A stretch of DNA of 64,000 nucleotides from Combretum micranthum (lineage: Eukaryota; Streptophyta; Magnoliopsida; Myrtales; Combretaceae), in assembly GCA_024138025.1 (NCBI GenBank), contig JAMXBD010000232.1:744001-808000 (forward strand). The letters run 5' to 3'. Shown piece by piece: positions 1 to 11,190 of the stretch. How positions within the stretch are numbered: the stretch's first letter is position 1; each line of letters starts with the position of its first letter. A program made the position numbers and the translations under genes. The notes under the pieces were generated by a model, which saw only the letters and a program-made list of their open reading frames with translations, had not been told where the DNA came from and searched no databases.

Positions 1-400
1 ACAATGAATCCTTGCTAAATATGATGCCCATGTCTACTTTCAAAGCTGTAAGAATATATATTTGACACTTAGTGAAGCATCCCATCACAGTGAACAGCTT
101 TGTTGAATCATCTACAATGATAATGGATTATGTTAAAGTGAGCTTTAAAGTTAGGCATTCATGGCTTTCGTGCATTTCATATGATTGATGCATTGGTTAA
201 CTACCACCTCTTCATAGGAAAGATATGATTGCATAAATACAGCATGACACCGTTGACACAACATTAATATATGAAAGGTCATTAGAGTGGAAGTGATATC
301 TTAATATGTGCGACAAAGAATCTATTCAACCATAATGAACTTCACTTTATTAAAGCTACCTTCTTCTATGAACATGAAGATGAAGCAAAGATGACTTTAG

Positions 401-436
401 TGGAATCCCATGTGGAATCCCATGTGGAATCACTAC
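401..436. repeat. 12-bp direct repeat, three copies
   Basis: Two exact copies of TGGAATCCCATG and a third, partly matching copy lie head to tail. The surrounding 1-760 region has no open frame I recognise. Confidence 0.8.
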
Positions 437-759
437 CTACAGGGGAAGAAATTTAGGCTCAAGAATTTAAAAAGAGAAAGAAGCATAATTGTCATAGAGG
501 TGTAAAGAAACATAAGAAGATTTATAGTAGCATGAAAATGCAAAGCATACATAAATTGGAGAAAGAGTTGCTTATAATCAAAATCGTTATTTTCAAATCT
601 CGCTCATTTCCTTTCTCTTTGTGTGTAACTAAAGCATTAGACGCTTTTAACTAATGAATGAGTTGTGCTACTCAATCAATGAGTATGGTTCATGAAAATA
701 TGATGATGTAATAACTTATTTTCCTTTTATTGCTATTGTCACTGGAAAGTAAGAAACTA

Positions 760-1112
760 GTTTTCTTAATGTACGAAGCTAGTTTCAAAAAAAAAAAAAT
801 TTGACATTAGATCGGGTAACATCGCCCTTTAGTAATGAAAGAAAAATAATAATAAATATAACATACGATTTAGACATCATTTGCTAACGGGTTAGAGCTT
901 AGCCCCTAGGCGTGGGTAGTTGATAAGTCATCACCACTTTCTTATGGGTATTTCTAGTTATCAAGCAGTGAAAATAATCCCCTTGATAAGATCCATCGAG
1001 CCAAGTAATCCTTGGTATATGGTATTCTACACTTAGATGATACCTTGATAAGTAATGTTATGTAGTCCAGTAGTGGGAAAAACCCCCTTAACTAATAAAA
1101 ATTTATTGATCC
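760..1112. other. gene-free AT-rich stretch
   Basis: No coding frame or repeat boundary is recognised. Nearby short-period arrays suggest it is part of an old retroelement, but no protein domain supports this. Confidence 0.4.
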
Positions 1113-1220
1113 AAATGCCACTATTGTCGCATAAGCATGACTGATAACAAATGCCACTATCACTACATGAGCATGATTAATAATCAATGCTATTATCGTT
1201 GCATGGGTGCGAATAATCAT
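1113..1220. repeat. 36-bp tandem array, three diverged copies
   Basis: Units begin at 1113, 1149 and 1185 with an exact 36-bp spacing. Each carries a version of AATGCCACTAT followed by a GCATGAGCATGA-like block. Equal spacing with point differences indicates an old local duplication. Confidence 0.75.
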
Positions 1221-3278
1221 TTTCCTTAACGGTTCGTCTAAACATTGTTGTGAGAAAGCAAAAATGCTAATTCAATGCGTGTGATAGTGTAATAAGCCCC
1301 TTCATTTCTAACATTATCATGTCAAATAATATCACTAGTCGGTTAAAGCTTTGCTCCTAAGCATTTATGATCATAAAAAAAATAAATGCATTCTAATGTT
1401 AAGTGTTGCGTCTAGTAACAGGCCTTGTTACTATGACATGCTTTTTATTCATGATGCTTATCGTGATATCATAAATGTCAAAGGGATTAAAGTGATCCTA
1501 CTACTGCATCTCTTCATGTAGTGCTGCTAAATAAGAGCTAGTGCTTCAAAGCACGTGATGACTATGTATAGAAGAAAACATAAGTATTAAGAAAAATAGA
1601 GCTAACAAGTTGATTTCGTCGTCATGGTCAATTTTACATAGTTTATTATAGTTTCTATTGAAAAAAAATTTACATGGTATGACCAAGAAGGTTATAGTGA
1701 AAAGGCAAAGTCAATCAATGTCTATCACAAAACAATGAGTTTTATGTGTAATGCATGTCTGTGTATGATGCTTGAAGCATAAAATGTTTGTTTGTGCGTG
1801 ATCCTCACTTATGAGAGAATACATGAAGTTTTTTGTGCAGTATGCTCAAAACGTGTATGTGTATGTGACACTAGCTTGCTTATGATGCTACATTTCTCTT
1901 ACATGATGCTATCACAAGTGGTCAATTAAAGGTGCATGCATAAAAATAATGCATTACTTTCAAACCAAGTCGATGCACTCCTTCAAGATATTGCAATTCT
2001 TGATTGCTATATGGATTCAATGCAAGACACGATTTCTATTTGTTATTCAAATCCAAGACATGAATGGCACCCATGCATAAGCATACAAAGTGCTCTTCTA
2101 AAATGGTGCCTTGGCCCAATTTTTCATTACAAGTAATAGTAACTGAATGTGATCACTACCACTATAAAGGAAGGAAGAGGATGTGATAAAGATTCAACAT
2201 TTGAGAGTCATAGCACCTGCATTGTAAGAAAATGAAAGATGAGTCGGTTTCACAAATGACAGAAGGAACACAAAAGCCAATGAGACTTCATGGGAGACAT
2301 TCACTTGTGCGCAGGAAAAAGACATGTGAGTAACAAAAGTTATAAACATAAGTAATTATTTCAAGCAAGCTTCAATATTCACTGCAGACGCATCGTGGTT
2401 CAATTTTTAATAATGAGATTCAACTATCTTTCACAATACAGTGATCAAGTCACTATTTAACCATGCAACATTTATTATTTCATTTTCTATAAGTGTAAGT
2501 CTCATGGATGAGTATTAAGAGCAGTAGTGGTGATCAAATCACCAAGTGTACAATGCTATTGTGCTAGTCATGCCTTGTGTTTTGGACTTATGAAGATAAG
2601 CATATAAGTGAAAGTTACCAAAGAGCCACATATATTAAATCCATCATTCTTAAAGTCCTATCATGCATCAAGCTCTCCTAATAATAACTTTGCCTAAGAC
2701 AGAAACACTGTGACATTTATTTAGTACTTTATATACAAAAGGGAGTTCATATGCTTTAGAATTTTGGAATTCATAGTTCTATGGAATAGAGCATGATAGC
2801 AACACTTGAGCTGCTACTCGAATCATTACTAACCAACTAGACATAGCAATGGTCGGATCAAGTATATTCAGACTTAAACCAAGTTCTAGGAACTGATTTA
2901 AGTCAAACTTAAGTCCTTTGGTACATTCGAGCTGAGGGATGGCAGACCAAAAATAGCACATAAAACCCACAAACCGAGCACTTAATAGTTTAAAAAAAAA
3001 ATACAGTAGCAATTAGAGCACTCTTGACAGCAGCCCTAAATAAAACAATATAACAATGCAAACACAACAGCTTACAAGTCGCACACCAAGCAACTGCTAG
3101 GATTTAAGCTTATTTTGATACATCATTCATGCTCCATGAGATTTTGCACACAACAAAGCTTTCTTATAAAGAAATAGGATGTTTAAAGCATGAAACAAGC
3201 TTTAGCAAATGGTTAAAGCATTAAGCCAATCAACATCACACCAAACATGGGTTGAGTAGGATAGCCTATGCATATTTC
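1221..3278. other. gene-free region
   Basis: Short frames are present, such as 1936-2136, but none resembles a known family and none has splice-consistent neighbours. It may be internal sequence of a decayed LTR element. Confidence 0.4.
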
Positions 3279-4015
3279 ATAAATTTACCATATCTCTCTC
3301 ATATGAAATCCTATTGAGATGATTCAAAATGATATAGAAACAAAAGGAAGAGATCTAGAAGTTTCATGTTTTAAGTTTGGATGAATTTAAACGCATCAAT
3401 ACATAATTAGACGCAAAGTTGCTGCATCTACAAAGTTATGTTTTGATATGTTCAAGTTTGGCATAGTTTCGTAAATTGTGCATATTTTGCTTATCTGAGC
3501 TCCATTTAATATGATTCAAAATTCTTTGAAAAGAGAAGAAGAAGATATAAAACTTTCATGTTTTGAGTTTTGATTAATTAGGAATGCATTAGTATAGAAT
3601 TGGTCATGAAGTCATTGCATGTGCAGTGCTAGTGCCTAATTTTGTAGATTTGATAGAGTTAAGTAAATTGTGGATATTTTTCTCATCTAAACTCTTATTG
3701 AGATGATTTAATATAAAGCTAAGAAAAAGAAATACAACTTTCATGTTTTTTATTTTGAGAGACTCAATACATATTAAGGCCAAAATTCATTATGAAGTTA
3801 TTGCATGTGTAGCGTTAGTATCTAATTTTGCAGATTTGATAGAGTTGAGTAAATTGTGGATATTTCTCTCATTCGAGCTCTTTTTAACATGATGCAAAAA
3901 ATCCTATGGAAAGATGATAGAGAAGTCTACAACTTTTATGTTTTGGGTTTTGAGAGATTAGAAGTGTATCAATATAAGATTTTGTCATAAGTTTCTACAA
4001 TGAACCGAAATCGCA
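3279..4015. repeat. ~190-bp tandem repeat, four copies
   Basis: Units start near 3279, 3471, 3663 and 3849 (spacings 192, 192 and 186). Each opens with a version of GTAAATTGTGGATATTTCTC, then a GAGATGATTCAAAAT block, then CAACTTTCATGTTTTGAG, and closes with GATTTGATAGAGTT. Copies two to four are clearest; the first is more diverged. Arrays of this size are known from the 3' non-coding part of some plant Ty3/gypsy (Tat/Ogre-type) elements. That link is inference, as no pol domain lies beside it. Confidence 0.85.
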
Positions 4016-7000
4016 ACAACTGGAGCGAAACTAGGACTCTAATACACCCGACAGCAGTCAAAGGAGCACAAAATAATAAGGTTAAGCCTAATAACATACC
4101 ATGATTTAGAAGCAAGACATAAATTCTTCAAGTAGAGTAATATAACAATATGTGATCTTGCTCAGAGCACCCAGGGGCAGTGAGTTGTTGCCATTTTAGC
4201 AACAAAGTAGCAAGTATTAACACCTAATCCACCAATCCAAGCATCTCCAATTCATCAGCAGCAACTCTTTTCATAATATTAAGCATCAAAACATGGCTTA
4301 TTTGAAAAGAAAGAAGGTCATCTATCTACAATGCTATACCTAAAGCAATAGGATAGTCCTCCTGCTAGTGTTCTACAACAGTTTCTAGAAAGCTTATAAT
4401 CAAATCTATCACTTAAGAGCAACAATATGATCTCGTATATTGTTAGATTCTTCACATGATTATTATGCAACTTTGAGTAAGCATCTAATGTGTATAGCCA
4501 AGATGAATATGAAGGTGATACCATTGTTTCAAAGTTACTATAGCTTCAAGAATAAAGTCTCAGTTAGGTGTTACTGACGGTGTTGCCTTTAAAACATGCG
4601 GTGTTGTTAATCATTGCTTTCAAAAGTCCCTATAGGGGCTAGTCCTCCGAGGGAAGATTTACATGAACATTCTATCAAATATTATGGTTTATGTCAAAAA
4701 GACTTTTCTATGGACAACAATGTCTGCATGTTTTCAAAGATTTTGCATATTACCATTTGTATTACTTCTAATAGCAGCCTAACAATAGAGACTAAAGAAG
4801 GGTTATCAATCAAAGTTTTCATTACGTATACAAAAGGAACTAGTGCTACTTTCACTTGAGTTAATAGAGAAGAAGAACAGCAAAACTGAATATAATAAAA
4901 TGAGAACACCATGGTATTCAAAAAGAGCAGACCTATGGACCATATGGAATAGCAACAGGAGAACAAGTAGTGCATCAAAAGTAGCAACCTAGTATGAAAT
5001 TCAAGAAACTTGATCCACTATACCAGATCCAACAACAAATCATAACACCATTGCGGGACAAAAAAAACTAATTTTCCTTTTAATCTTACCACTGTCATCA
5101 TTTTTTGTAACATCTTTACTCAATTATGATATGGATATGAGTATAATATGCCATGCTATCATTATGCAAAAGTTGTAATACCATTTAGAATGACAATTAT
5201 AATGTTTTCATGCAATTTGTTATAGTTGAAGCTTCCAGTAGTGATGCTGGGCAGCAAGGTAACAAAACACCAAGCAACGTTTGATAATGACATGAGTTTG
5301 AACTACTATAGACAAATTGACAAGAACTTACTTTTGAATGTGCAAGTCAGTTGGTTTGTTTCATATACTTTTCTTAAAGCTACTTTCAATAACAAAATGG
5401 ACACTGACTCAAGTTGACGAAGAAGTTTAGTCCAAGCTGCTAAAGTGATGTGTTAATCATTGCATGTTCAATATGTTACAACACTTGTTTAACAAAGCGT
5501 TTGGCCGTTGTCATTAAAAATTTGAACTGCTACTATTTACAAAAAAGAGTTTCCAACTTATGTAGCAGACAAGAGCATTTGGAAATCCGTCACTTGTGTA
5601 GCTATCAACATCTTAATAGACTCAAAAGAAAGAAATGGAAAGGTGGCCAAAGACACAACATTCTTCAAAGGTTATAAAAGCAAGAAGAAAATTATAAAAT
5701 TTTGGCAATTAATAGAGCTACTTGTCATACATTTATAGTCAAGCGAGCAAAATCACAGTAAGGCAAGTTACGTATTTAGAACAGTGAAGGTTATTGGCTG
5801 AGTTGAGGCAAATGCAAATAATACATTGTTGGTAAATGAATTGCATGGCGAGCAAGATTGCAAAGCCAAGGCTAAGATGAATTTCACAAGCTAAAGTTCA
5901 CAAGATGTTAGGTTCAAGAGTGGATAGCACTTAAGACAAAAAAAGAAGGGGCCAAATCTATACCCAACAAAGCAATACTCTTGCTTTGAGCCTACCTCTT
6001 TCATATTACATTAATTCCACAAAACTTTCCCTCCACCATTTGATGAGAAGTAATGCTGCAACAAAAAAAAAAAAAAGCAACCCAAAATTTAAAAGAGAGA
6101 GAGAGAGAGAGTGATGTGGAGAAGACGAAGGGAGAAAGACTTCTGCCCACCTTATATGCCTATATGAATCATGTTGCATATATAAAGTGTAAATAAGCTA
6201 ATGTAGACCAGTTGAAGGGAAAACTAATGGATCGATAATAGAAGAACCGACCACAGAAGTGTATTATCTTCAGTATATCAAATCAGGCTGAAGAAAGACT
6301 CAACTAAATAATGACGTCTTAGTTATAGAAGCTACCATGAGCAAGAATGAATTCCATCCCAGTTTCTTTTAGCTGAATGAGTACCTATAGATTGTTTGAG
6401 CTACTGCGATGAAGTACCCACATTTATGGAACTCACTCAGACCAACTAGAAGCTCGATTGAAACTCGTTTTCCCAAACAAAGTATACCATCATCAAGTGA
6501 CTAGTTTCCAAGTAAAGCTACTACAATGTGTGCTATGCCACCTTGACTAAACAGATATAGTCACAACCATCAATAGAAAAGAAGAGCTGCCTTTAAGGAT
6601 GAAAAATAACTGCCCTATTCAACATCAAGAAGGTTAGAGTTTATAACGCACAAACATAGATAAGAAAGAGAAGAAAGCAAATAGAAATTCATTCAGAAAC
6701 ATGATATAACATGTTGTCATGGGGATTCTTGGAAGCTTGACCGTGTTGCTCAAGTGTATGCTCTTGAAGGAAAGTTCTTGGTTTTCTTAAAATGTTAGCA
6801 AGGACAAAGTTATGTAGTGACCGGGAAAAATAAATTAGAATATGACAAATGAAGGAGAAGCAGAAATTCAAATATAATAAAAAAAGAAGAAAAAAATTGG
6901 AAATTTGGTAAGAACAAAGAAGAAGGATTACTAGGCACCAAATACTCTGATGCTTTGCTAGAAGCCAATTAAGTTTGAGTACCTGATGTTTCTTGTACTA

Positions 7001-7027
7001 ACAACCAACAAAATTTGAGCACTCACT
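4016..7027. other. gene-free region with a GA microsatellite
   Basis: No coding frame is recognised. A poly-A run near 6062 and a (GA)n tract near 6094-6112 are the only clear structures. Position between the ~190-bp array and the LTR-like repeat suggests decayed retroelement sequence. Confidence 0.4.
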
Positions 7028-7049
7028 AATGGTACAAAATTGTACCATT
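7028..7049. repeat. short perfect inverted repeat
   Basis: Ten-base arms AATGGTACAA and TTGTACCATT flank a 2-base spacer, 21 bp before the LTR-like repeat at 7071. It could form a small hairpin. No function is implied. Confidence 0.8.
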
Positions 7050-7070
7050 ATCACCACACTATATTCATTG

Positions 7071-8232
7071 TGTTGGCATACAGAGGCTTTGGATGGTATA
7101 GGTAGGCTAATGGATTTATGGGCCTAATGAGATAAATGAAACACACATTATTTGTTATGGACAACAATGGAAAAAAAAATTCATGATGTGTTCATTAACT
7201 TGGAAATACTTAGACAAGTGTCAAACCAAAATTAACAAATTAGGTGTGATTGAAGCGCAAAAGTGAAAAATCAACATGCTGGAAAGAATTGCCTTATGAA
7301 TCAAATATGAAGGACAAATCGATGCACACGAAGAAGCTTGCTTATCAAAGGAAGCATTCTGATAAATTATGATTTCAAGAGCGATATAATTTCAATTTGA
7401 GACGATGCGCGTGGTCAAATAATATTACAAGAATGTATCTTGAAAAGATTCACTTATTTGACAATGTTGCACTACACTTTTGCATTACGGATTCTCAAGA
7501 AATTAACATACTAAACAGCGGTGCAATTGATTCATAGCACACATGCGTTAGACGAAACTTTTACCATTTAAATGGCTTAGTTAATGCCCAAATTCCTTTA
7601 ATACATTTTAAAGACTTTGGTCAAGGAACAAAATATAAATATATGAATTTGATTATAAAGACTTTAAGCCTAATTTTTATTGAGGTTTAAAGAGCTAATG
7701 TAGCAAGGCTTAAAGAGTTAAACCCATATGTCATTGGGATGATCAAGAGAGATTCGGCATGGTAGGCTTGGAGTGGGGCCATCCAACTCCAGCCTTTTTC
7801 AAATTAGCTCACACACATTACATTAAAGGTCTTAATGGGCTTGAGTCCATAAGAAAGTCCATCTCCATCTCCATTATGAGAGAGACTGATCCGAACTATT
7901 GACATTGATAGCTAGATTCTCTATAAATACCACTAGTCCCTACCTCTTTAGAATAAGTGAAATCTTGGATAAAAACCACCATACTGTCGGATTTCCATTC
8001 AATCGCTTGATTTACTTAAGAACGCAGATGATTTTGTGGTACTTAGTGATGTTGATGATTTCTATTTCTCTCGTCTATCATGCTTGTGTTAGATCCTATA
8101 AAGACTATCTACTTCTTCTCTCTATATGATTCTCTCTTGGTCACCCTCGTTGTATCGTTTCCCTAGGTCACATGTAGTGCAATAGTCATGCGATACGCAC
8201 ATGGTCGTTGTGTTTAGATCCGTACCCACACA
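7071..8232 (+). mobile_element. LTR-like repeat, copy 1
   Basis: The block starts with TGTTGGCATA and ends near CCCACACA. It contains a TATA-like CTATAAATA at about 7920. From about 7695 to the end it aligns with 36697-37255 over several conserved blocks, including AAACCCATATGTCATTGGGA and the region around the TATA box. TATA in mid-block, TG...CA ends and a second dispersed copy fit a long terminal repeat. I found no target-site duplication, so the ends are approximate. The frame at 7899-8129 is LTR sequence, not a gene. Confidence 0.6.
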
Positions 8233-9129
8233 ATTTCTACTTTTATTTTTTTTTTTTTTCTCTATCTAGATCATAACAAGATCTCAAGGATACATATTTG
8301 CTATCCCAAAAGTCTAAATTTCAACCGTATGCCCCACTGATCATATGCAGATACCTTATCCAATGGAACTAACTTTCTATAATTATATATTAATTAATGG
8401 ATAAATAGTAAATGTCACATTTGGTAATTATATTTTGCTTATTTTCTCAATTAAATATTTGAAACAAAAATTTTAATATGCAATCTATAAACTTTTCAAG
8501 GTAATTTATAAAAACTAGTAAGGAAATAAAAATTATAGTTTTGAAAAAAAATCTCAAAAATAGGGTCACTTAAAGAGGGAAAAAAAAAAAAGAAAAAGCC
8601 AAAAAATACGACATTTAAACTCCTGTTTTAAAGACACGAGTTTAAACCATGGTGTATTGGTAAGTCCTTGATATTTTGACACTAAGCTTAGTAGGAATTA
8701 AATCCAAGTCTCTAATTCCACTGAAAAGAATACCTACCACTACACCTTGGAACCACATGTGATATCATTCTTATAATATTTTATTTAACTATTTTAAAAT
8801 TGTGTCTTCATGTGTGTAATAATGTTTTCTTAATATTTTGGGTTTCCTTAGTAGCCCTATTTTTTGGTTTTTTTTCTTAAATAATAAATATTTTCAATTA
8901 CCCTAAATCTTAACATGATTCAACTTGTTATGATAGAAGGTAATAATCTATCTATTTTTTTATCATTTTTAATAATATTTTCTATACGTGTTGTATAAAA
9001 AAAATATTTTATAACGGAATTATTTTACTACGTATGATCCTTTGAATAAAAAGAGTTGCTTTACTATTGAAAACAAAAATAAAAATAAAAATAAATAAAA
9101 AGAAAATAAGTCATGTGTGCTCGAAACAT
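8233..9129. other. AT-rich gene-free stretch
   Basis: No gene is seen. The part at 8641-8760 loosely resembles a tRNA-derived repeat: a TGGTGTATTGGTAAG block, then AATTAAATCC. It is too degraded to name. Confidence 0.35.
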
Positions 9130-10090
9130 GATATCAAATTAATAAAGTCACTATGCATGCTTCTCTCCACAAATGCATAGCTAAATGGATCATGATATCA
9201 AAGAAAGCAGATAGAAGTATCATCATCTGCTTACAAAGTGTTAGAATTATAATTCTCTTAAACGACTCTAATAAGTCTACATGAAACTCTTTAGTGATCA
9301 ACTCCCTGAAGAAACATGAGACATCATAAAATATGTCATAAATTTTCCAGTGCCTTCCATTGCTCGAAGTTTATGGGATGTCTCAAAATGTCTTCCTCAT
9401 TAGCATAGTTTTCCTTATGGCATCTCGTCTGTAATGCTATGTTCCAACACATAAAACGACCACTGCTATCTTGGAATCAATGGAAAATGACACAGGACTT
9501 TAACCGTTACCTTCTTTTTTTTTTCTTGAATGAACTTTCCACCTAGCTTTACCACACATGAAACAACTATGAAGGTTGATAAACTTTTTTCATGCACAGC
9601 ACAAACTCATTTCATCAAGCATAAATTATATTTAAATCCATTCCCAATTGCCTTAGCATCTTACAAACATCACAATAGGAAGAAGGCAACAATACATCAT
9701 TTGGTAACTCTTCAAAAATGCAAGTGAATTGTTGAAGCTCTTAATATTCTACTAGATCCTTTGAAAGCCGTTGATTAGCTTGGTCATCCAATGGTTGGTA
9801 CACCTCTTGGATACTCTCGCCATCCCCATCAACATTATTAGGAACCCCTTCTTCAGCATTGGTTCTATCTAACATCTCACCATGAAAAGTTCAATCTCAA
9901 GTACACCATGTTATTCCCCTTAACAAGGTGATACTCAATCATTTAAATAGTTTGCGACAATAAATTCAAGCAATCCTTATACAGGCATTTGATCAACCCG
10001 TCTTCCTGCCTACGGTACATCGCCACTTCTTTAAATCCTTGTCCCCGTCTATAGACTCACTTTAATATTGATTCATGAATAATGTGTCAT
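9130..10090 (-). pseudogene. CACTA (En/Spm) transposase relic
   Basis: Minus-strand translation gives several fragments in the order of a plant CACTA TNP2-type transposase. Near 9960-9840 there is a piece like the N-terminal transposase-associated domain, ending in an FHGE-type motif. Near 9710-9600 is a segment reading LPSSYCDVCKMLRQLGMDL. At 9450-9350 is TRCHKENYANEEDILRHP. At 9335-9140 is a DUF4218-like stretch with LCKQMMILLSAFFDIMIHLA. Stops and frameshifts separate the pieces. The normally long middle of the protein is missing between the LRHP segment and DUF4218. The enzyme would have cut and moved the transposon; this copy is dead. No CACTA terminal repeats were found. Assignment rests on motif recall. 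Confidence 0.75.
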
Positions 10091-10917
10091 AGCCATTTTG
10101 GTATCCTGTACCTAGTTACTAAAGGGTGTCAGTGTCACAATTATGGCAATTTGTCACCCTTTTTTTACTAATTCCTTCTTTTTACACATTCTTTATCTTA
10201 CTACTATAAAACTTATTAACATAAATTTATTACTATTTTCATTAGATAATATAAATCTTCATCATAAAATTGTCTAAATAATAAATAATATATTACAACT
10301 CATTATCTCGATATGAATACGAAAAATAATGTAATAAAAATTTCAATTATCCTGTGTTGATAAAACCGTTTTAAAAAAAGCACAATCTAGAGAGGATCGG
10401 GCCGGGCCCCCCGTCGATCCTGGCATTAGTATCATGCTTATACCCGTCATGCCTGTAGTCATGCCAACCAACCTACGGCATGGGTGTGTCCGTGCCAATT
10501 TGGACTGCTCTACGACAATGCCCATGTCATGGTTAATTTATGTCTTTGCAATCCAGAACCTTTGAAAAACTAATATTGTAAGCACCTGCATGGATCGAGA
10601 TGAGGGAAATTATCAAGATGCTTAGATAAAGTTATGATATGTATTTTTATAAACTTTATATTATCTTGAGCTCAAAGTGAAAAAGAATCGAGATATTATA
10701 TACAATATTTATTGATGCTCTTTGTCGATTGTCGATATGGCTTTTACGGTTTTACCTATCACACACAAGATGAACTTCTTCGCCCTTTATATCAATCCAA
10801 TTCGGTATAGCTGGACTCGTGTATGGGAAACTGAAAATAAAGTTTTGATGGTATCAATAGGCTAACTGAGCACCTACCATGAATGAAACACATCTAACAC
10901 AAATTGATCAGCATATC
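10091..10917. other. gene-free stretch with a short GC-rich island
   Basis: A GC-rich patch at about 10398-10530 (with GGGCCGGGCCCCCC) stands out from AT-rich surroundings. The minus-strand frame across it matches nothing I know. It resembles low-copy plant repeats with GCATG/GCCGTG-type words and is probably transposon-derived. Confidence 0.35.
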
Positions 10918-11190
10918 GTTTCATGTAAAATGACAAACTTACCACTTTTGGATCATACGTACCACAAATACACAAACCTACTATTTTGGGACAATGATAA
11001 ACCTATCACTTTTGTGCGAAACTACTATTTCGTGTGAAAAGTTAGTAATTAATGAACCTATCACTTTTCTGCCATACCTACAAGTAATAGATTAACCTAC
11101 CACTTCGTGCAAAATGACAAACCCATCACTTTTGAACCATGCCTACCACAAAAGAACAAACCTATCAATTCGTGTACAAACTCTCGTATG
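10918..11190. repeat. diverged tandem array of ~60-70-bp units
   Basis: The words ACAAACCTACCACTT, ACCATACCTACCACAA and TTCGTGCAAAATGACAAAC recur at least four times with substitutions. This indicates an old tandem array whose units have drifted and partly rearranged. Confidence 0.65.
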
